Assembly (NCBI GenBank): GCA_050331095.1
Contig: JBHJHE010000007.1
Coordinates: forward strand, 16,685-80,684
Reading direction: 5' to 3'
Length of the DNA: 64,000 bases
Source: MED-G105 sp050331095
GTDB lineage: Bacteria; Pseudomonadota; Alphaproteobacteria; Caulobacterales; Parvularculaceae
Shown here: piece after piece, positions 33,614 to 42,821 of the stretch
Layout: every line of letters begins with the position of its first letter
Numbering within the stretch: position 1 is the stretch's first letter
Translations under genes and position numbers: made by a program
The notes under the pieces: generated by a model
Databases searched by the model: none
Told to the model about the DNA's origin: nothing
Seen by the model: the letters and a program-made list of their open reading frames with translations, nothing else

Positions 33614-36460
33614 ATGACCGACGCATCCGGTGCGCCACCCGCCGACGTTGAAGGCCTCAAAAGTTGGTGTGCCGAGCGCCTTGGGCCTTCGGCGACCGAA
33701 GCGAGCGTCGACCCCCTCGGCAACGGCGTGCGCCGACTTTCCTTCGCGCTCGCCCACGGCCTCGACGATGGCGAGCTTGCGCTTCCCGCCCTTGCGGACC
33801 TCGTCGCCGGCCTCTGCCGCACGGCCTGTCTTGGCCGCGCGCAGCGGTTGCGCGCCCTGCATCAGCGCGCCGACGCGGACCCGGCGTCGGACGTCGCGGC
33901 GATGCTGGCGCCTTTCGAGGGCGCGTCTTTCGCCGAGTTCAAGGCCGCCGTCGAACGCTCGCGCGCCGGCGTCGTCTTCACCGCGCACCCGACCTTCGCC
34001 AACCCGAAGCCGCTGCGCGACGCGATGGCGGCGTTCGCCTCGCCTGACGGTCCGGGCGACGAGGCGGCGTTCGTGCGCGCGATCGCCGGAGCGCCCCAGG
34101 CCTCGACGGGCGGGGTCACGCTATTCCACGAACACGCCGAGGCGATGGACGCGCTCGCCCGGGCGCAGGACGCGATCGGCGCGCTAACGGAGGAGATCCT
34201 GCGCTGGGCGCGGGGTCGGTGGCCCGGCCGCTGGCGGGAGCTGGCGCCGATCCCGATCAGCCTCGCCACCTGGGTCGGGTACGATCTTGACGGGCGCACG
34301 GACATTCATTGGGCTCAGACGTTCCGCTTGCGCCTCGAGGAGAAGGCCGCGCAGCTTGCGCGCTACGTCGACGCCATATCGGCGGCGAGCGACACCTCCG
34401 GGCTCGCCGCGCTCAGCGTCCGACTCGATGCGGCTGCGCGGCTGACGCGCGAACAGGCCGCGCTTTTCGCGGAGAACCTCGACGACCCGGCGACGGTTGT
34501 GGCGGCGGCGAACCATCTGACAGCGGAGCATCCCGATCGGCTGGTGACGCTCGAACCCGCGATCGAAACCCTGACCCGCGAGATCGCCGACGCGGCCGAC
34601 GACGAGGCGGCGCTCGCGCTGTGCGCCGTGCGCGCGTCGATGCGCAATTACGGGCTCGGCGTCGGCCGCATTCACCTGCGCGTCAACGCCGCGCAGGTGC
34701 GCTCGACGCTCGCGAGCGACCTCGGCGTCGCGCCGGAGGGCGGCTTTTTGAACCGCACGACGCTCGCCGCCGCCGCCGAAGCCGCGAAGGACGCCGATGC
34801 GACGGCGCGGCGGATCAATTTCGCGTCCGTCTTCACCGAGAAGATGACGGCGCGCCGCCAACTGATGTTGTGCGCGCAGTTCCTGAAGCACGTGGACGCC
34901 GACGCGCCGATCCGCTTTCTGATCGCCGAGTGCGAGGCGCCGGCGACGGTGATGGGCGCGGTCTTTCTCGCGCGCCACTATGGCGTCGATCATCGCGTCG
35001 ACGTCTCGCCCCTGTTTGAAACGCCCGACGCGCTGGAAAGCGGCGGGCGGTTCATGGAGCGTCTCCTCGACGAACCGGCGTATCGGGACTACATCGAACG
35101 GCGAGGGCGCGTCGCGATCCAGCTCGGTTTCTCCGACAGCGGACGGTTCATGGGCCAGATCGCCGCCGACATGGCGATCGAACGCGTCCACGTGCTCCTC
35201 GCCCGCGAGATGGGCAAGCGCGGGATCCGCAACGTCGAAGCTCTGCTCTTCAATACCCACGGCGAGTCCATGGGCCGCGGGGGCTTTCCCGGCGACTTTA
35301 AAGGGCGTTTCGACCTTTTGCTGTCGCCCTGGGCGCGCGCGCGCTGCGAGCATGAGGGCGTCGCGACGAACGCGGAGAGCAGCTTTCAGGGCGGGGACGG
35401 GTTCATGCATTTCGCGACGCCGGCGCTCGCCGCGTCCACCGTCGGCGCCATGGCGCGGTGGGCCTTCGCGCCGATCGAGCGTGACGCCGAAGCCCGTTTT
35501 TACACGGATCTGAATTTCTCATGGGACGTCTACAGAACGATCAAGTCGTGGCAGGAGGATCTTTACGAGGCGCCGGCTTACCAGACGGCGTTGTCGGCGT
35601 TCGCGCCGAACCTCCTGCTTGCGAGCGGGTCGCGCAAAACCCGCCGCCAGAGCGGCGCCTCGGCCGGGGACGTGGCGCGCTCCCTGCGCGCGATCCCGAA
35701 CAACGCGATCCTGCAACAGCTCGCCGCGCCGGCGAACGTCTTCGGCGGGCTCGGCGCCGGGGCTGGACGGGACGTCGACCGGTTCCGCGCGCTCGTTGCG
35801 TCGTCGGCGCGCATGGGCGGGCTCATGACGATGGCGCGGACGGCCCGCGACCTCACGAGCCTCGCGATCCTGAGGGCGTATGCGGACATGTACGATCCGG
35901 CGTTCTGGACGATCCGCGCCCGGCATGCGGGTCAGGAGAGCGACGTCGAGGCCTTCAACCGCGTCGCGTCGCGCCTTGCCGCGTTCGACCACGACGTCGC
36001 CCTGTCGCGCCTTGCGAACCACCTCTCCGTCGACCGCCGCCGATTCGACCGCGCGGGCGAGGAGGGCGGTCCTGGCGGGCCGGCGCGCGAGCCGGCGCCG
36101 CAGGATCTCTATCTTCTGCATGCGGCGCGCATGGCCGCGATGATGCACGGCGTGGCGCTCGTCGCCGGACTGCCGGCGTTCTCAGGCCGCCACGAGGTGA
36201 CCCATGACGACCTTGTTGACCGCTGCCTCGCCATGCGTTTCGACGACGTCGCGGACCTCATCGCCGAGATTTTCCCGATGGCGGGGGCGCGCGACGCGAC
36301 GTTCGACGGACTGACGGAGCCGAGCGATCCGGTGAAAGACGCCGACGACGGCGGATATCCCGACGTCCACGCGTCGGTCGTCGCGCCGTTGCGCGCCTGC
36401 GCCGCGCTCATTCGCGAGATCACCGCCGGCGTCGCGCACTTTTACGGCGCATACGGATAA
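33614..36460 (+). CDS. Divergent phosphoenolpyruvate carboxylase homologue
   Basis: 948 residues, ATG with GGGAG 7-11 bases upstream. PEPC landmarks appear in order: VFTAHPTFA (catalytic His125), IHLRVNAAQ, VSPLFE (metal-binding Glu469), LGFSDSGRF (metal Asp508; the usual Lys of SDSxK is Arg511) and a C-terminal SxRAIPNN. The normally invariant FHGRGGS-GRGG loop reads FNTHGESMGRGG (546-557): by gap-free alignment from memory the catalytic His and first Arg become Asn547 and His549, while the second Arg (555) stays. It may be a PEPC of altered activity or another acid lyase. It stands alone, 106 bp after the RND adaptor. Confidence 0.8.
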   Translation: MTDASGAPPADVEGLKSWCAERLGPSATEASVDPLGNGVRRLSFALAHGLDDGELALPALADLVAGLCRTACLGRAQRLRALHQRADADPASDVAAMLAPFEGASFAEFKAAVERSRAGVVFTAHPTFANPKPLRDAMAAFASPDGPGDEAAFVRAIAGAPQASTGGVTLFHEHAEAMDALARAQDAIGALTEEILRWARGRWPGRWRELAPIPISLATWVGYDLDGRTDIHWAQTFRLRLEEKAAQLARYVDAISAASDTSGLAALSVRLDAAARLTREQAALFAENLDDPATVVAAANHLTAEHPDRLVTLEPAIETLTREIADAADDEAALALCAVRASMRNYGLGVGRIHLRVNAAQVRSTLASDLGVAPEGGFLNRTTLAAAAEAAKDADATARRINFASVFTEKMTARRQLMLCAQFLKHVDADAPIRFLIAECEAPATVMGAVFLARHYGVDHRVDVSPLFETPDALESGGRFMERLLDEPAYRDYIERRGRVAIQLGFSDSGRFMGQIAADMAIERVHVLLAREMGKRGIRNVEALLFNTHGESMGRGGFPGDFKGRFDLLLSPWARARCEHEGVATNAESSFQGGDGFMHFATPALAASTVGAMARWAFAPIERDAEARFYTDLNFSWDVYRTIKSWQEDLYEAPAYQTALSAFAPNLLLASGSRKTRRQSGASAGDVARSLRAIPNNAILQQLAAPANVFGGLGAGAGRDVDRFRALVASSARMGGLMTMARTARDLTSLAILRAYADMYDPAFWTIRARHAGQESDVEAFNRVASRLAAFDHDVALSRLANHLSVDRRRFDRAGEEGGPGGPAREPAPQDLYLLHAARMAAMMHGVALVAGLPAFSGRHEVTHDDLVDRCLAMRFDDVADLIAEIFPMAGARDATFDGLTEPSDPVKDADDGGYPDVHASVVAPLRACAALIREITAGVAHFYGAYG

Positions 36461-36484
36461 GAGGCGGATTGCGTCGGCGCGCCC

Positions 36485-38671
36485 TTACGGCGAGGGCGCA
36501 GGATCGCCGCCCGCCACGTCGATCATGACGCTCGCGGCGCCGACGCCGCCGGGGCCGGTGCACGTCAATCGGTATTCGCCGTCGAACCGGGCGGGGAACG
36601 TCTGTTCGCCAACGACGTTTCGGAAACCGCTCCAGCCGCCCGACGCGACGCATTCGCCCGCGTCGGCCTCGATCAGCGTCTGCGTGTCGCCGCTGCCAGT
36701 CGTTTGCGTCGTCGTCGAGCCGGAGAACCATTGCAGCGTGACGGGGTCGCCGGCGCTCACCGACGCGTCGTCGACGGAGAGATTGACGTTCGGGACGGGC
36801 GCGGTTCCGGTCGCGTTGACGAAAACGATCTCCGCCTCCACATCCTCGATATTGCTGTCGATGCAGTTAAAGACGATGTCGGACGTTTCGGAGAACGTCA
36901 CTACGCTCCGCCCAGAGATCGTTGAGGGATCGAGATCCTCCCATGTGTGGTCGCATGCGTCGGCGTTCGCGTCGAAATCGATCGTCACGGGCTGGCCCGG
37001 CTGAACCGCCGCCGGCGTCACCGTGAGTTCGTTCACGCCGACGTCGAGGGAAGGGTCGATCGACAAGCCGCACGTGGGGTCCGGCGCGTCGCCCGTTCCC
37101 GTTCCCTGCAAAAAGCCGGCGTCGTCGCCCGCAAGGAAGTTCAGGTACTCCTCAAGCGCGGTGAAGCCGTCGCCGTCGGCGTCGCTGTTGCGGTCGTCCG
37201 GGTTCGATGGATCGAGCCCGTTCGCCGCTTCGAACGCGTCCGATATGCCGTCGCGGTCGGCGTCGGCGGGCGCTGCGCCGCCCGCAAGCGTCGGGAAGCC
37301 GCCAACCTCGCTGACGCTGTCGATGACCCCGCCGCTGCACGCGCGCACGTCGCCGACGACGCGCGCGTCGACGACGCCGCGGCCGTTGGCGTTGGCGCCG
37401 GCGAAGGCGAGCACGTCGCGATAGGCCTGGTTGGCGTCGGTGACCGAGTTCGCCGGCAATGACAGGACGCCGCAGCCGACCGGCGCGTCGGAGACGAACT
37501 CCAGATCGCGCGGGTTCAGCGCCAGCTCGTCGGGGTCGGCGTCCGATCGTCTGTTCACGTCGATATTGCCGTCGAGATAGACGCGGAACGTCGCCAGGCC
37601 CTCGTTCCGGAAGAGGTTCAAGGAGTAGTTGTCGAGGCGGCGGCGCGTGTCGTCGCCGAAGATCGCGACGTTGCCGACCCAGTTAAGGTTCGAGGTGCCG
37701 TTGCGGTTGAAGACGTCGCCGAAGACCTGGCCGGCGTTGTAGGTGACGTTGTTGACGAAATCGAACTGCCCCGTGACGATTAGGTTGGGGTTCCGTTCGA
37801 CGCCGTGGGCGAGCAGGTTGTGGTGGAACGTCACGTCTCGCGGGCCGCCGACGAAGAACACGCCGAAACCGTGCGGTCCGCTCGTGTGGGTCGAGAAATC
37901 GAGGGGCTCGGTGAACATCGACCACTGAATGGTGATGTTGGTCGAGTTCGGCTGCGTGAACGTCGCGTCCGTGCCGTTATTGCCGATGATGTTGACGATT
38001 TCGTCCGTGCTCCACGACATCGACACATGATCGAGGATGATGTTCGAGCCTTCGATCAGGATGGCGTCGACGTTGCCCGAGGGCTGCGCTGAGGGGCCCG
38101 GCCGTATGCTGATGTACCGCATGATTACATGGTCGGCGTTGATCAGGATAGGCGAGGAGAGATTGGGCCCGGGGCCTGAGCCGTTGCGGTTCGTCAGCGT
38201 TATCCCGTCGCCCGGCGCCGTTTGGCCGGCGATCGTTAGGAAGGGTTCGTCGACGCGGATGCGCGACTGCGTCTGGATTTCGCCGCCGACGGAGAAAACG
38301 CACGTGCGCGGTCCGGAGGCTTCGGCGCATTCGCGCAACGTGCCGGGCCCGCTGTCGGCGAGGCTGTCGACGATGAAGACGTCGCCGCCGCGCCCGCCGA
38401 CGGCGCACGCGCCGCAGCCTTCCGCCGTCGGAAACGAGAGCTGCGTTCCCGTCGCCGGCGGAATGGGCGGCGGGGTCGGCGGCGGCGTGGGGGCGGGCGC
38501 AGGCGCAGGCGTCGGCGTTGGAGCGGGAGACGGAGCCGGGCTCGGGGCCGGGCTCGGCGCCGGCGCGGAACTTGACGAGCCGCCGCCTGAGCCGGCGGCC
38601 GCCGCGAGGCCCAACGCCAAGACGATCGCCCGCGCGCCGGCGCGCCCGGTCAACAAAGCCTTCAGACGCAT
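36485..38671 (-). CDS. Secreted pectate-lyase-like beta-helix protein
   Basis: 728 residues from the ATG at 38671 (GGGAG nine bases upstream; a GTG at 38686 is the alternative). Signal peptide, a GSGGGSSSS segment and a long PAPSPAP/PTP linker (about 35-75), then a right-handed beta-helix of the polysaccharide lyase 1 type: GGRGGDVFIVDSLADSGPGTL, ILDHVSMSWSTDE and FHHNLLAHGVERNPNL. Two thrombospondin-type-3-like calcium loops follow (DADRDGISDAFEAANGLDPS, DADGDGFTALEEYLN), then an Ig-like C-terminal region with paired cysteines. Extracellular pectin or uronate breakdown is inferred. Unlike the first gene in the window it has no lipobox cysteine. Confidence 0.85.
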   Translation of the reverse strand: MRLKALLTGRAGARAIVLALGLAAAAGSGGGSSSSAPAPSPAPSPAPSPAPTPTPAPAPAPTPPPTPPPIPPATGTQLSFPTAEGCGACAVGGRGGDVFIVDSLADSGPGTLRECAEASGPRTCVFSVGGEIQTQSRIRVDEPFLTIAGQTAPGDGITLTNRNGSGPGPNLSSPILINADHVIMRYISIRPGPSAQPSGNVDAILIEGSNIILDHVSMSWSTDEIVNIIGNNGTDATFTQPNSTNITIQWSMFTEPLDFSTHTSGPHGFGVFFVGGPRDVTFHHNLLAHGVERNPNLIVTGQFDFVNNVTYNAGQVFGDVFNRNGTSNLNWVGNVAIFGDDTRRRLDNYSLNLFRNEGLATFRVYLDGNIDVNRRSDADPDELALNPRDLEFVSDAPVGCGVLSLPANSVTDANQAYRDVLAFAGANANGRGVVDARVVGDVRACSGGVIDSVSEVGGFPTLAGGAAPADADRDGISDAFEAANGLDPSNPDDRNSDADGDGFTALEEYLNFLAGDDAGFLQGTGTGDAPDPTCGLSIDPSLDVGVNELTVTPAAVQPGQPVTIDFDANADACDHTWEDLDPSTISGRSVVTFSETSDIVFNCIDSNIEDVEAEIVFVNATGTAPVPNVNLSVDDASVSAGDPVTLQWFSGSTTTQTTGSGDTQTLIEADAGECVASGGWSGFRNVVGEQTFPARFDGEYRLTCTGPGGVGAASVMIDVAGGDPAPSP

Positions 38672-38941
38672 CTTCGCCACTCCCACTCTCGCGTCCGTGA
38701 TTAGTCGGGAAACGCGGCGTTACAAAGACACATCCCGGTAAGCGAACTATGTGCGCGACACGCCGCATCGTCGGCGCGGGCCGGCGCATGTCGGAATTGT
38801 AATATTTTGGCCGGCTTGAAAAAAAATCGCGACGAAACAATACCCGACGACGCGGAGACGGATGGTCCGAGCGACCGGTCGACGTCGCCGCGCTTCACGT
38901 GACCGACACGAGACAACAACCTGCATTCGGGGGATCCGCGC

Positions 38942-39892
38942 GTGCTTGTCGCTGAAAATCTGACGCGAAAATACGGCGATTTCACCGCCGTCTCGGACGT
39001 TTCCTTCGAGATCGGCGCCGGCGAGATCGTCGGGCTTCTCGGCCACACCGGCGCCGGCAAGCCCACCGTCATGAAAATGCTGACGGGGTACCTTGAGCCG
39101 ACCGCGGGCCGGGTGCGCGTCGACGGCGTCGACATTGAGGACGACCTCGACGGCGTTCAAGCGACGATCGGCTACTTGCCGGAAAACTGCCCGGTCTATC
39201 CCGAGATGACGGTTCTCGATTATCTCGATTTCGCCGCGGAGTTGCGGCGCGTGTCGGCGGAGAGGCGCCCCGCGGCGATCCGCGCGGCGCTCGAGGCGAC
39301 GGACCTCTTCGAGAAGGCGGCTTCGCCGATCGCCGATCTCTCCCGCGGCCTGCGACAACGCGTCGGCGTCGCCCAGGCGATCATCCACGAGCCGAAGATC
39401 GTCATCCTCGACGAGCCGACGAACGGCCTCGACCCGTCGCAGATCCGCCAGATGCGCGCGCTCATCAAGCGCCTCGCGGAGAACGCCACGGTGATCCTGT
39501 CGACCCATATTCTTCAGGAAGTGCAGGCGGTGTGCGAGCGGGCGATCATCATCAATCGGGGCCGGTTGGCGCACGATTCCAGACTGGCCGACATCGACGC
39601 AGGCGGACGGTTGCGGCTTGTCTCTAACCTTGACGCCGCCGCGGCGCGCGCAGCGACGCCGTCCGGATACGGCCTGTCTCCGGCGGCCGACGGCGCGGCG
39701 AACGGCGCGCACGCCTACGACGTCGCGGTGAACGGCGCTGATCTTGGCGCCGCCGCCACCGAGACCGCGCGCGCGATCATTGAAAAAGGCGGCGAGGTGC
39801 GCGCGATTTATCCGATCGCCCGCGATCTCGAGACGCTGTTCGCGGAGGTCTCCTCCGGCAAGCTCGACAATGAGGCGGCTTCCCATGCCTAA
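38942..39892 (+). CDS. ABC transporter ATP-binding protein, GldA-like, with aberrant Walker A
   Basis: 316 residues from a GTG start. ABC motifs: Walker A GHTGAGKPT (34-42) with Pro41 in place of the conserved Ser/Thr after Lys40, Q loop GYLPENCPVYPEM, signature LSRGLRQRV, Walker B IVILDEPTNGLDP, and H-loop STHIL. Only the residue that should bind magnesium is altered (codon CCC at 39062-39064; one A-to-C change from ACC). The C-terminal about 90 residues are the GldA-type extension. The stop overlaps the permease start by 8 bp, so the three genes to 44093 form one operon. Confidence 0.9.
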   Translation: MLVAENLTRKYGDFTAVSDVSFEIGAGEIVGLLGHTGAGKPTVMKMLTGYLEPTAGRVRVDGVDIEDDLDGVQATIGYLPENCPVYPEMTVLDYLDFAAELRRVSAERRPAAIRAALEATDLFEKAASPIADLSRGLRQRVGVAQAIIHEPKIVILDEPTNGLDPSQIRQMRALIKRLAENATVILSTHILQEVQAVCERAIIINRGRLAHDSRLADIDAGGRLRLVSNLDAAAARAATPSGYGLSPAADGAANGAHAYDVAVNGADLGAAATETARAIIEKGGEVRAIYPIARDLETLFAEVSSGKLDNEAASHA

Positions 39893-42800
39893 CGTTCTGC
39901 GCATCGCGCGCAAAGAAATCGGCGCGTACTTCAGCTCGCTCGCGGCGCTAATGTTCATCGGCGTCTTCCTCGCCGCGTGCCTCTTCGCATTTTTCTGGGT
40001 GGAGACGTTCTTCGCCCGCAACGTCGCGGACGTGCGCCCCCTTTTCGAGTGGATGCCGCTGCTGCTCATCTTCCTCATCTCGGCGATCACGATGCGGATG
40101 TGGAGCGAGGAGCGGCGCAGCGGCACGCTCGAATTCCTGATGACGACGCCGGCGCGCCCTGCGGAACTGATCTTCGGAAAGTTCCTCGCCTGCCTCGCCC
40201 TCGTCGGCGTCGCCCTGGCGCTGACGCTGCCCCTGCCGTTCACGGTCGCCGCCCTCGGGCCGCTTGACTGGGGCCCCGTCGTCGGGGGCTATTTCGCGAC
40301 CCTTTGCGTCGCCGCCGCCTATATCGCCATCGGTCTGTTCGTCAGCGCCCGCACGGACAGCCAGATCGTCAGCCTGATCGTCACGGCGCTTGTGTGCGGC
40401 GCGTTCTACGTCGTCGGCTCGCCGGCCGTGACGTCGCTCGTCGGCAACGCCGGCGGAGAGGCGCTGCGCCTTCTCGGGGCCGGCTCGCGGTTCCAATCGA
40501 TCGCCCGGGGCGTCCTCGATCTCCGCGACGTCTATTATTATCTCAGCGTTTTCGGCGCCTTCACGGTCCTCAACGTTTTCTCGCTGGAGCGCCTGCGCTG
40601 GTCCGACGCGCGCAAGTCCGACCGGCATTTTCGCTGGCGGGCGTTCGCCGGGCTGGCCGTCGCCAATCTGATCGCCGCCAACTTCTGGCTGCACCACGCG
40701 GACCGCGCCCGGATCGACCTCACCGAAGGCCGCATTTACTCGATTTCGCAGGCGACCCGCGGCTATCTCGCTCGACTTGAAGAGCCGCTTTTGATCCGTG
40801 GCTACTTCTCCGCCGAGACCCATCCCGAACTCGCGCCCCTCGCGCCGCGCCTTCAGGATCTGATGCGCGAATACGACATCGCCGGCGGCGACGCGGTGCG
40901 CGTGGAGATCGTCGATCCCATTGAGGAGCCGGCGCTGGAAGAAGAGGCGGGGCGGCGCTTCGGCATCCGGCCGGTGCCGTTCCAGACCGCCAGCCGATAC
41001 CAGTCCTCTGTGACGAACTCCTATTTCGACGTCGTCGTTCAGTATGGCGACGAGTTCGAGACGCTGAGCTACGCCGATCTCATCGAGATCAAACAGGCCG
41101 GCGCGAGCCTCGAGGTCGAATTGAAGAACCCCGAATACGACATCACCCGCGCGATCAAGAAAGTCGTGACTAGCTACCGCGCCGCCGGCGACCTGTGGGC
41201 GAGCCTTGACGCTCCGGTGACGTTGCGCGCCTACGCGTCGGACCCGGCGGAACTGCCGGAGCCCTTGCCTCAACTGCGCGACGACCTCGAAGCGCTCGTC
41301 GGCGAGTACGAACTGGAGGCCGGCGACAAGTTCAGCGCCGAAATCGCCGACCCGACGGCCGGCGACGGCGCCCTCGCCGAGCGCTTGCAGTCCGATTACG
41401 GATTGCAGCCGCTCGCCGTCGGCCTCTTCGATCCGGCGCGTTTCTGGTTCCACCTCGTCCTGGAGCACAAGGGCCGGCTGATTCAGGTCCCGCTGCCGGA
41501 GACGCTCGACAAGGACGCGTTGAAGCGGGCGATCGCCGCCGAACTGAAGCGCTTCTCCCCCGGCGCCTTGCGGACGATCGCGCTCAACGCGCCGTCGGCG
41601 CCGCCGCCGCGCCAGTTCGGCCCGCCGCCCACGGGCTTGCGGTTCGAGGGGCTTCGCGTCCAACTCGAGCAGAACGCGGACGTTCGCGACGCGACGTTCG
41701 AGGGCGGCCGCGCGCCGGCGCAGTCGGACGCGTTGATCGTGGTGGGGCCGGAGCGGCTGAGCGATGTCGACGTTTTCGCGATCGACCAGTTCCTCATGCG
41801 CGGGGGCACGGTCGTCCTCGCCGCCTCGCGTTTCCGGCCGCAACTCCAGAACGACCTGTCGATCGCGGAGAACGAGACGGGGCTCGAAGACTGGCTCGGC
41901 CATTATGGCGTGACGCTCGAGCCGTCGCTTGTGCTCGATCCGCAGAACACGCCGTTCCCGGTGCCGGTGACGCGTGACGTCGGCGGCTTCCAGGTGCGCG
42001 AGTTCCGATTGTTGCCGTACACCCATTTCGTCGACGTGCGCGACGGTCTTGCCGAGGGCGACGCGCCGACGGCCGGGCTCGGACAATTGACGTTGACCTG
42101 GGCGTCGCCGATCGCCGTCGACGAGGAGAAGCTTGGAGCGCTCAAAGCGACGACGCTCGTCGAGAGCTCCGAGGCGTCTTGGGCGAGCGCGGACCGGACC
42201 ATCGTCCCCGACCTCGACCGGTTTCCGGAGTACGGCTATCCGATCCCTGACGAAACGGGCCGACAGACGCTCGGGCTCATGCTTGAGGGATCTTTCGGCT
42301 CGTTCTTCGCCGGCAAAGACAATCCCGTGCTCGCGGCGGCGGCGGAAGAAGCAGCCGCCGATGAAGAGGCGGCGGACGCGGCAGGCGAGGACGAGGCGGC
42401 CGAAGCCGAACCGCCGGCCAGCGGCGGGATCATCGAGCGCTCGCCGCAGAGCGCGCGCCTCGTGGTGTTCGGTTCGTCGAGCTTCCTCTCCGACGAAGCG
42501 CTGGGCCTCGCGGCGGGCGTCGACCGCGCCGACTACGCTGCGCCGCTCGTGCTGATGGAGAACGTCGTCGACTGGTCGCTAGAGGACCGGGCGCTGCTGG
42601 AGATCCGAAGCCGCCAGGGGCGCTTTTCGCGCAGCCTCGCCGCCGTGGACGAAGCGGGTCGGGCGTTTTGGGAGACCGCGAACTACGTCCTCGCGCTCCT
42701 CGGGCTTGTCGCGGTCTTCTTCGTCCACCGTATCCTGCGTCGGCGCGCCGACGCTCGCCGCCTCGTCTCGCTTGGCCCCGCGCCCGCCGCGGCGGAATAA
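39885..42800 (+). CDS. Fused ABC-2 permease / GldG-like protein
   Basis: 971 residues from the ATG at 39885. Residues about 1-240 are an ABC-2 permease with six hydrophobic helices (ARKEIGAYFSSLAALMFIGV; RMWSEERRSGTLEFLMTTP is the GldF-type motif). After a further helix (about 250-270) comes a GldG/ABC-transport-auxiliary region beginning RIDLTEGRIYSISQATRGYL, with a long periplasmic-side domain including the DALIVVGPERLSDVD segment and an acidic insert (EEAAADEEAADAAGEDEAAE), and a last helix near 935-960. GldF and GldG are separate in Bacteroidetes gliding bacteria; fused forms occur in Proteobacteria. Substrate unknown. Confidence 0.9.
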   Translation: MPNVLRIARKEIGAYFSSLAALMFIGVFLAACLFAFFWVETFFARNVADVRPLFEWMPLLLIFLISAITMRMWSEERRSGTLEFLMTTPARPAELIFGKFLACLALVGVALALTLPLPFTVAALGPLDWGPVVGGYFATLCVAAAYIAIGLFVSARTDSQIVSLIVTALVCGAFYVVGSPAVTSLVGNAGGEALRLLGAGSRFQSIARGVLDLRDVYYYLSVFGAFTVLNVFSLERLRWSDARKSDRHFRWRAFAGLAVANLIAANFWLHHADRARIDLTEGRIYSISQATRGYLARLEEPLLIRGYFSAETHPELAPLAPRLQDLMREYDIAGGDAVRVEIVDPIEEPALEEEAGRRFGIRPVPFQTASRYQSSVTNSYFDVVVQYGDEFETLSYADLIEIKQAGASLEVELKNPEYDITRAIKKVVTSYRAAGDLWASLDAPVTLRAYASDPAELPEPLPQLRDDLEALVGEYELEAGDKFSAEIADPTAGDGALAERLQSDYGLQPLAVGLFDPARFWFHLVLEHKGRLIQVPLPETLDKDALKRAIAAELKRFSPGALRTIALNAPSAPPPRQFGPPPTGLRFEGLRVQLEQNADVRDATFEGGRAPAQSDALIVVGPERLSDVDVFAIDQFLMRGGTVVLAASRFRPQLQNDLSIAENETGLEDWLGHYGVTLEPSLVLDPQNTPFPVPVTRDVGGFQVREFRLLPYTHFVDVRDGLAEGDAPTAGLGQLTLTWASPIAVDEEKLGALKATTLVESSEASWASADRTIVPDLDRFPEYGYPIPDETGRQTLGLMLEGSFGSFFAGKDNPVLAAAAEEAAADEEAADAAGEDEAAEAEPPASGGIIERSPQSARLVVFGSSSFLSDEALGLAAGVDRADYAAPLVLMENVVDWSLEDRALLEIRSRQGRFSRSLAAVDEAGRAFWETANYVLALLGLVAVFFVHRILRRRADARRLVSLGPAPAAAE

Positions 42801-42821
42801 TCACCGGAGTTTGATCCCGCC

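Noticed and set aside
38747..40243. 498-codon minus-strand frame
   Set aside because: Antisense to the GldA-like gene, with no recognisable motif.
39948..42086. 712-codon minus-strand frame
   Set aside because: Antisense to the fused GldFG gene, low-complexity charged protein with no motif.
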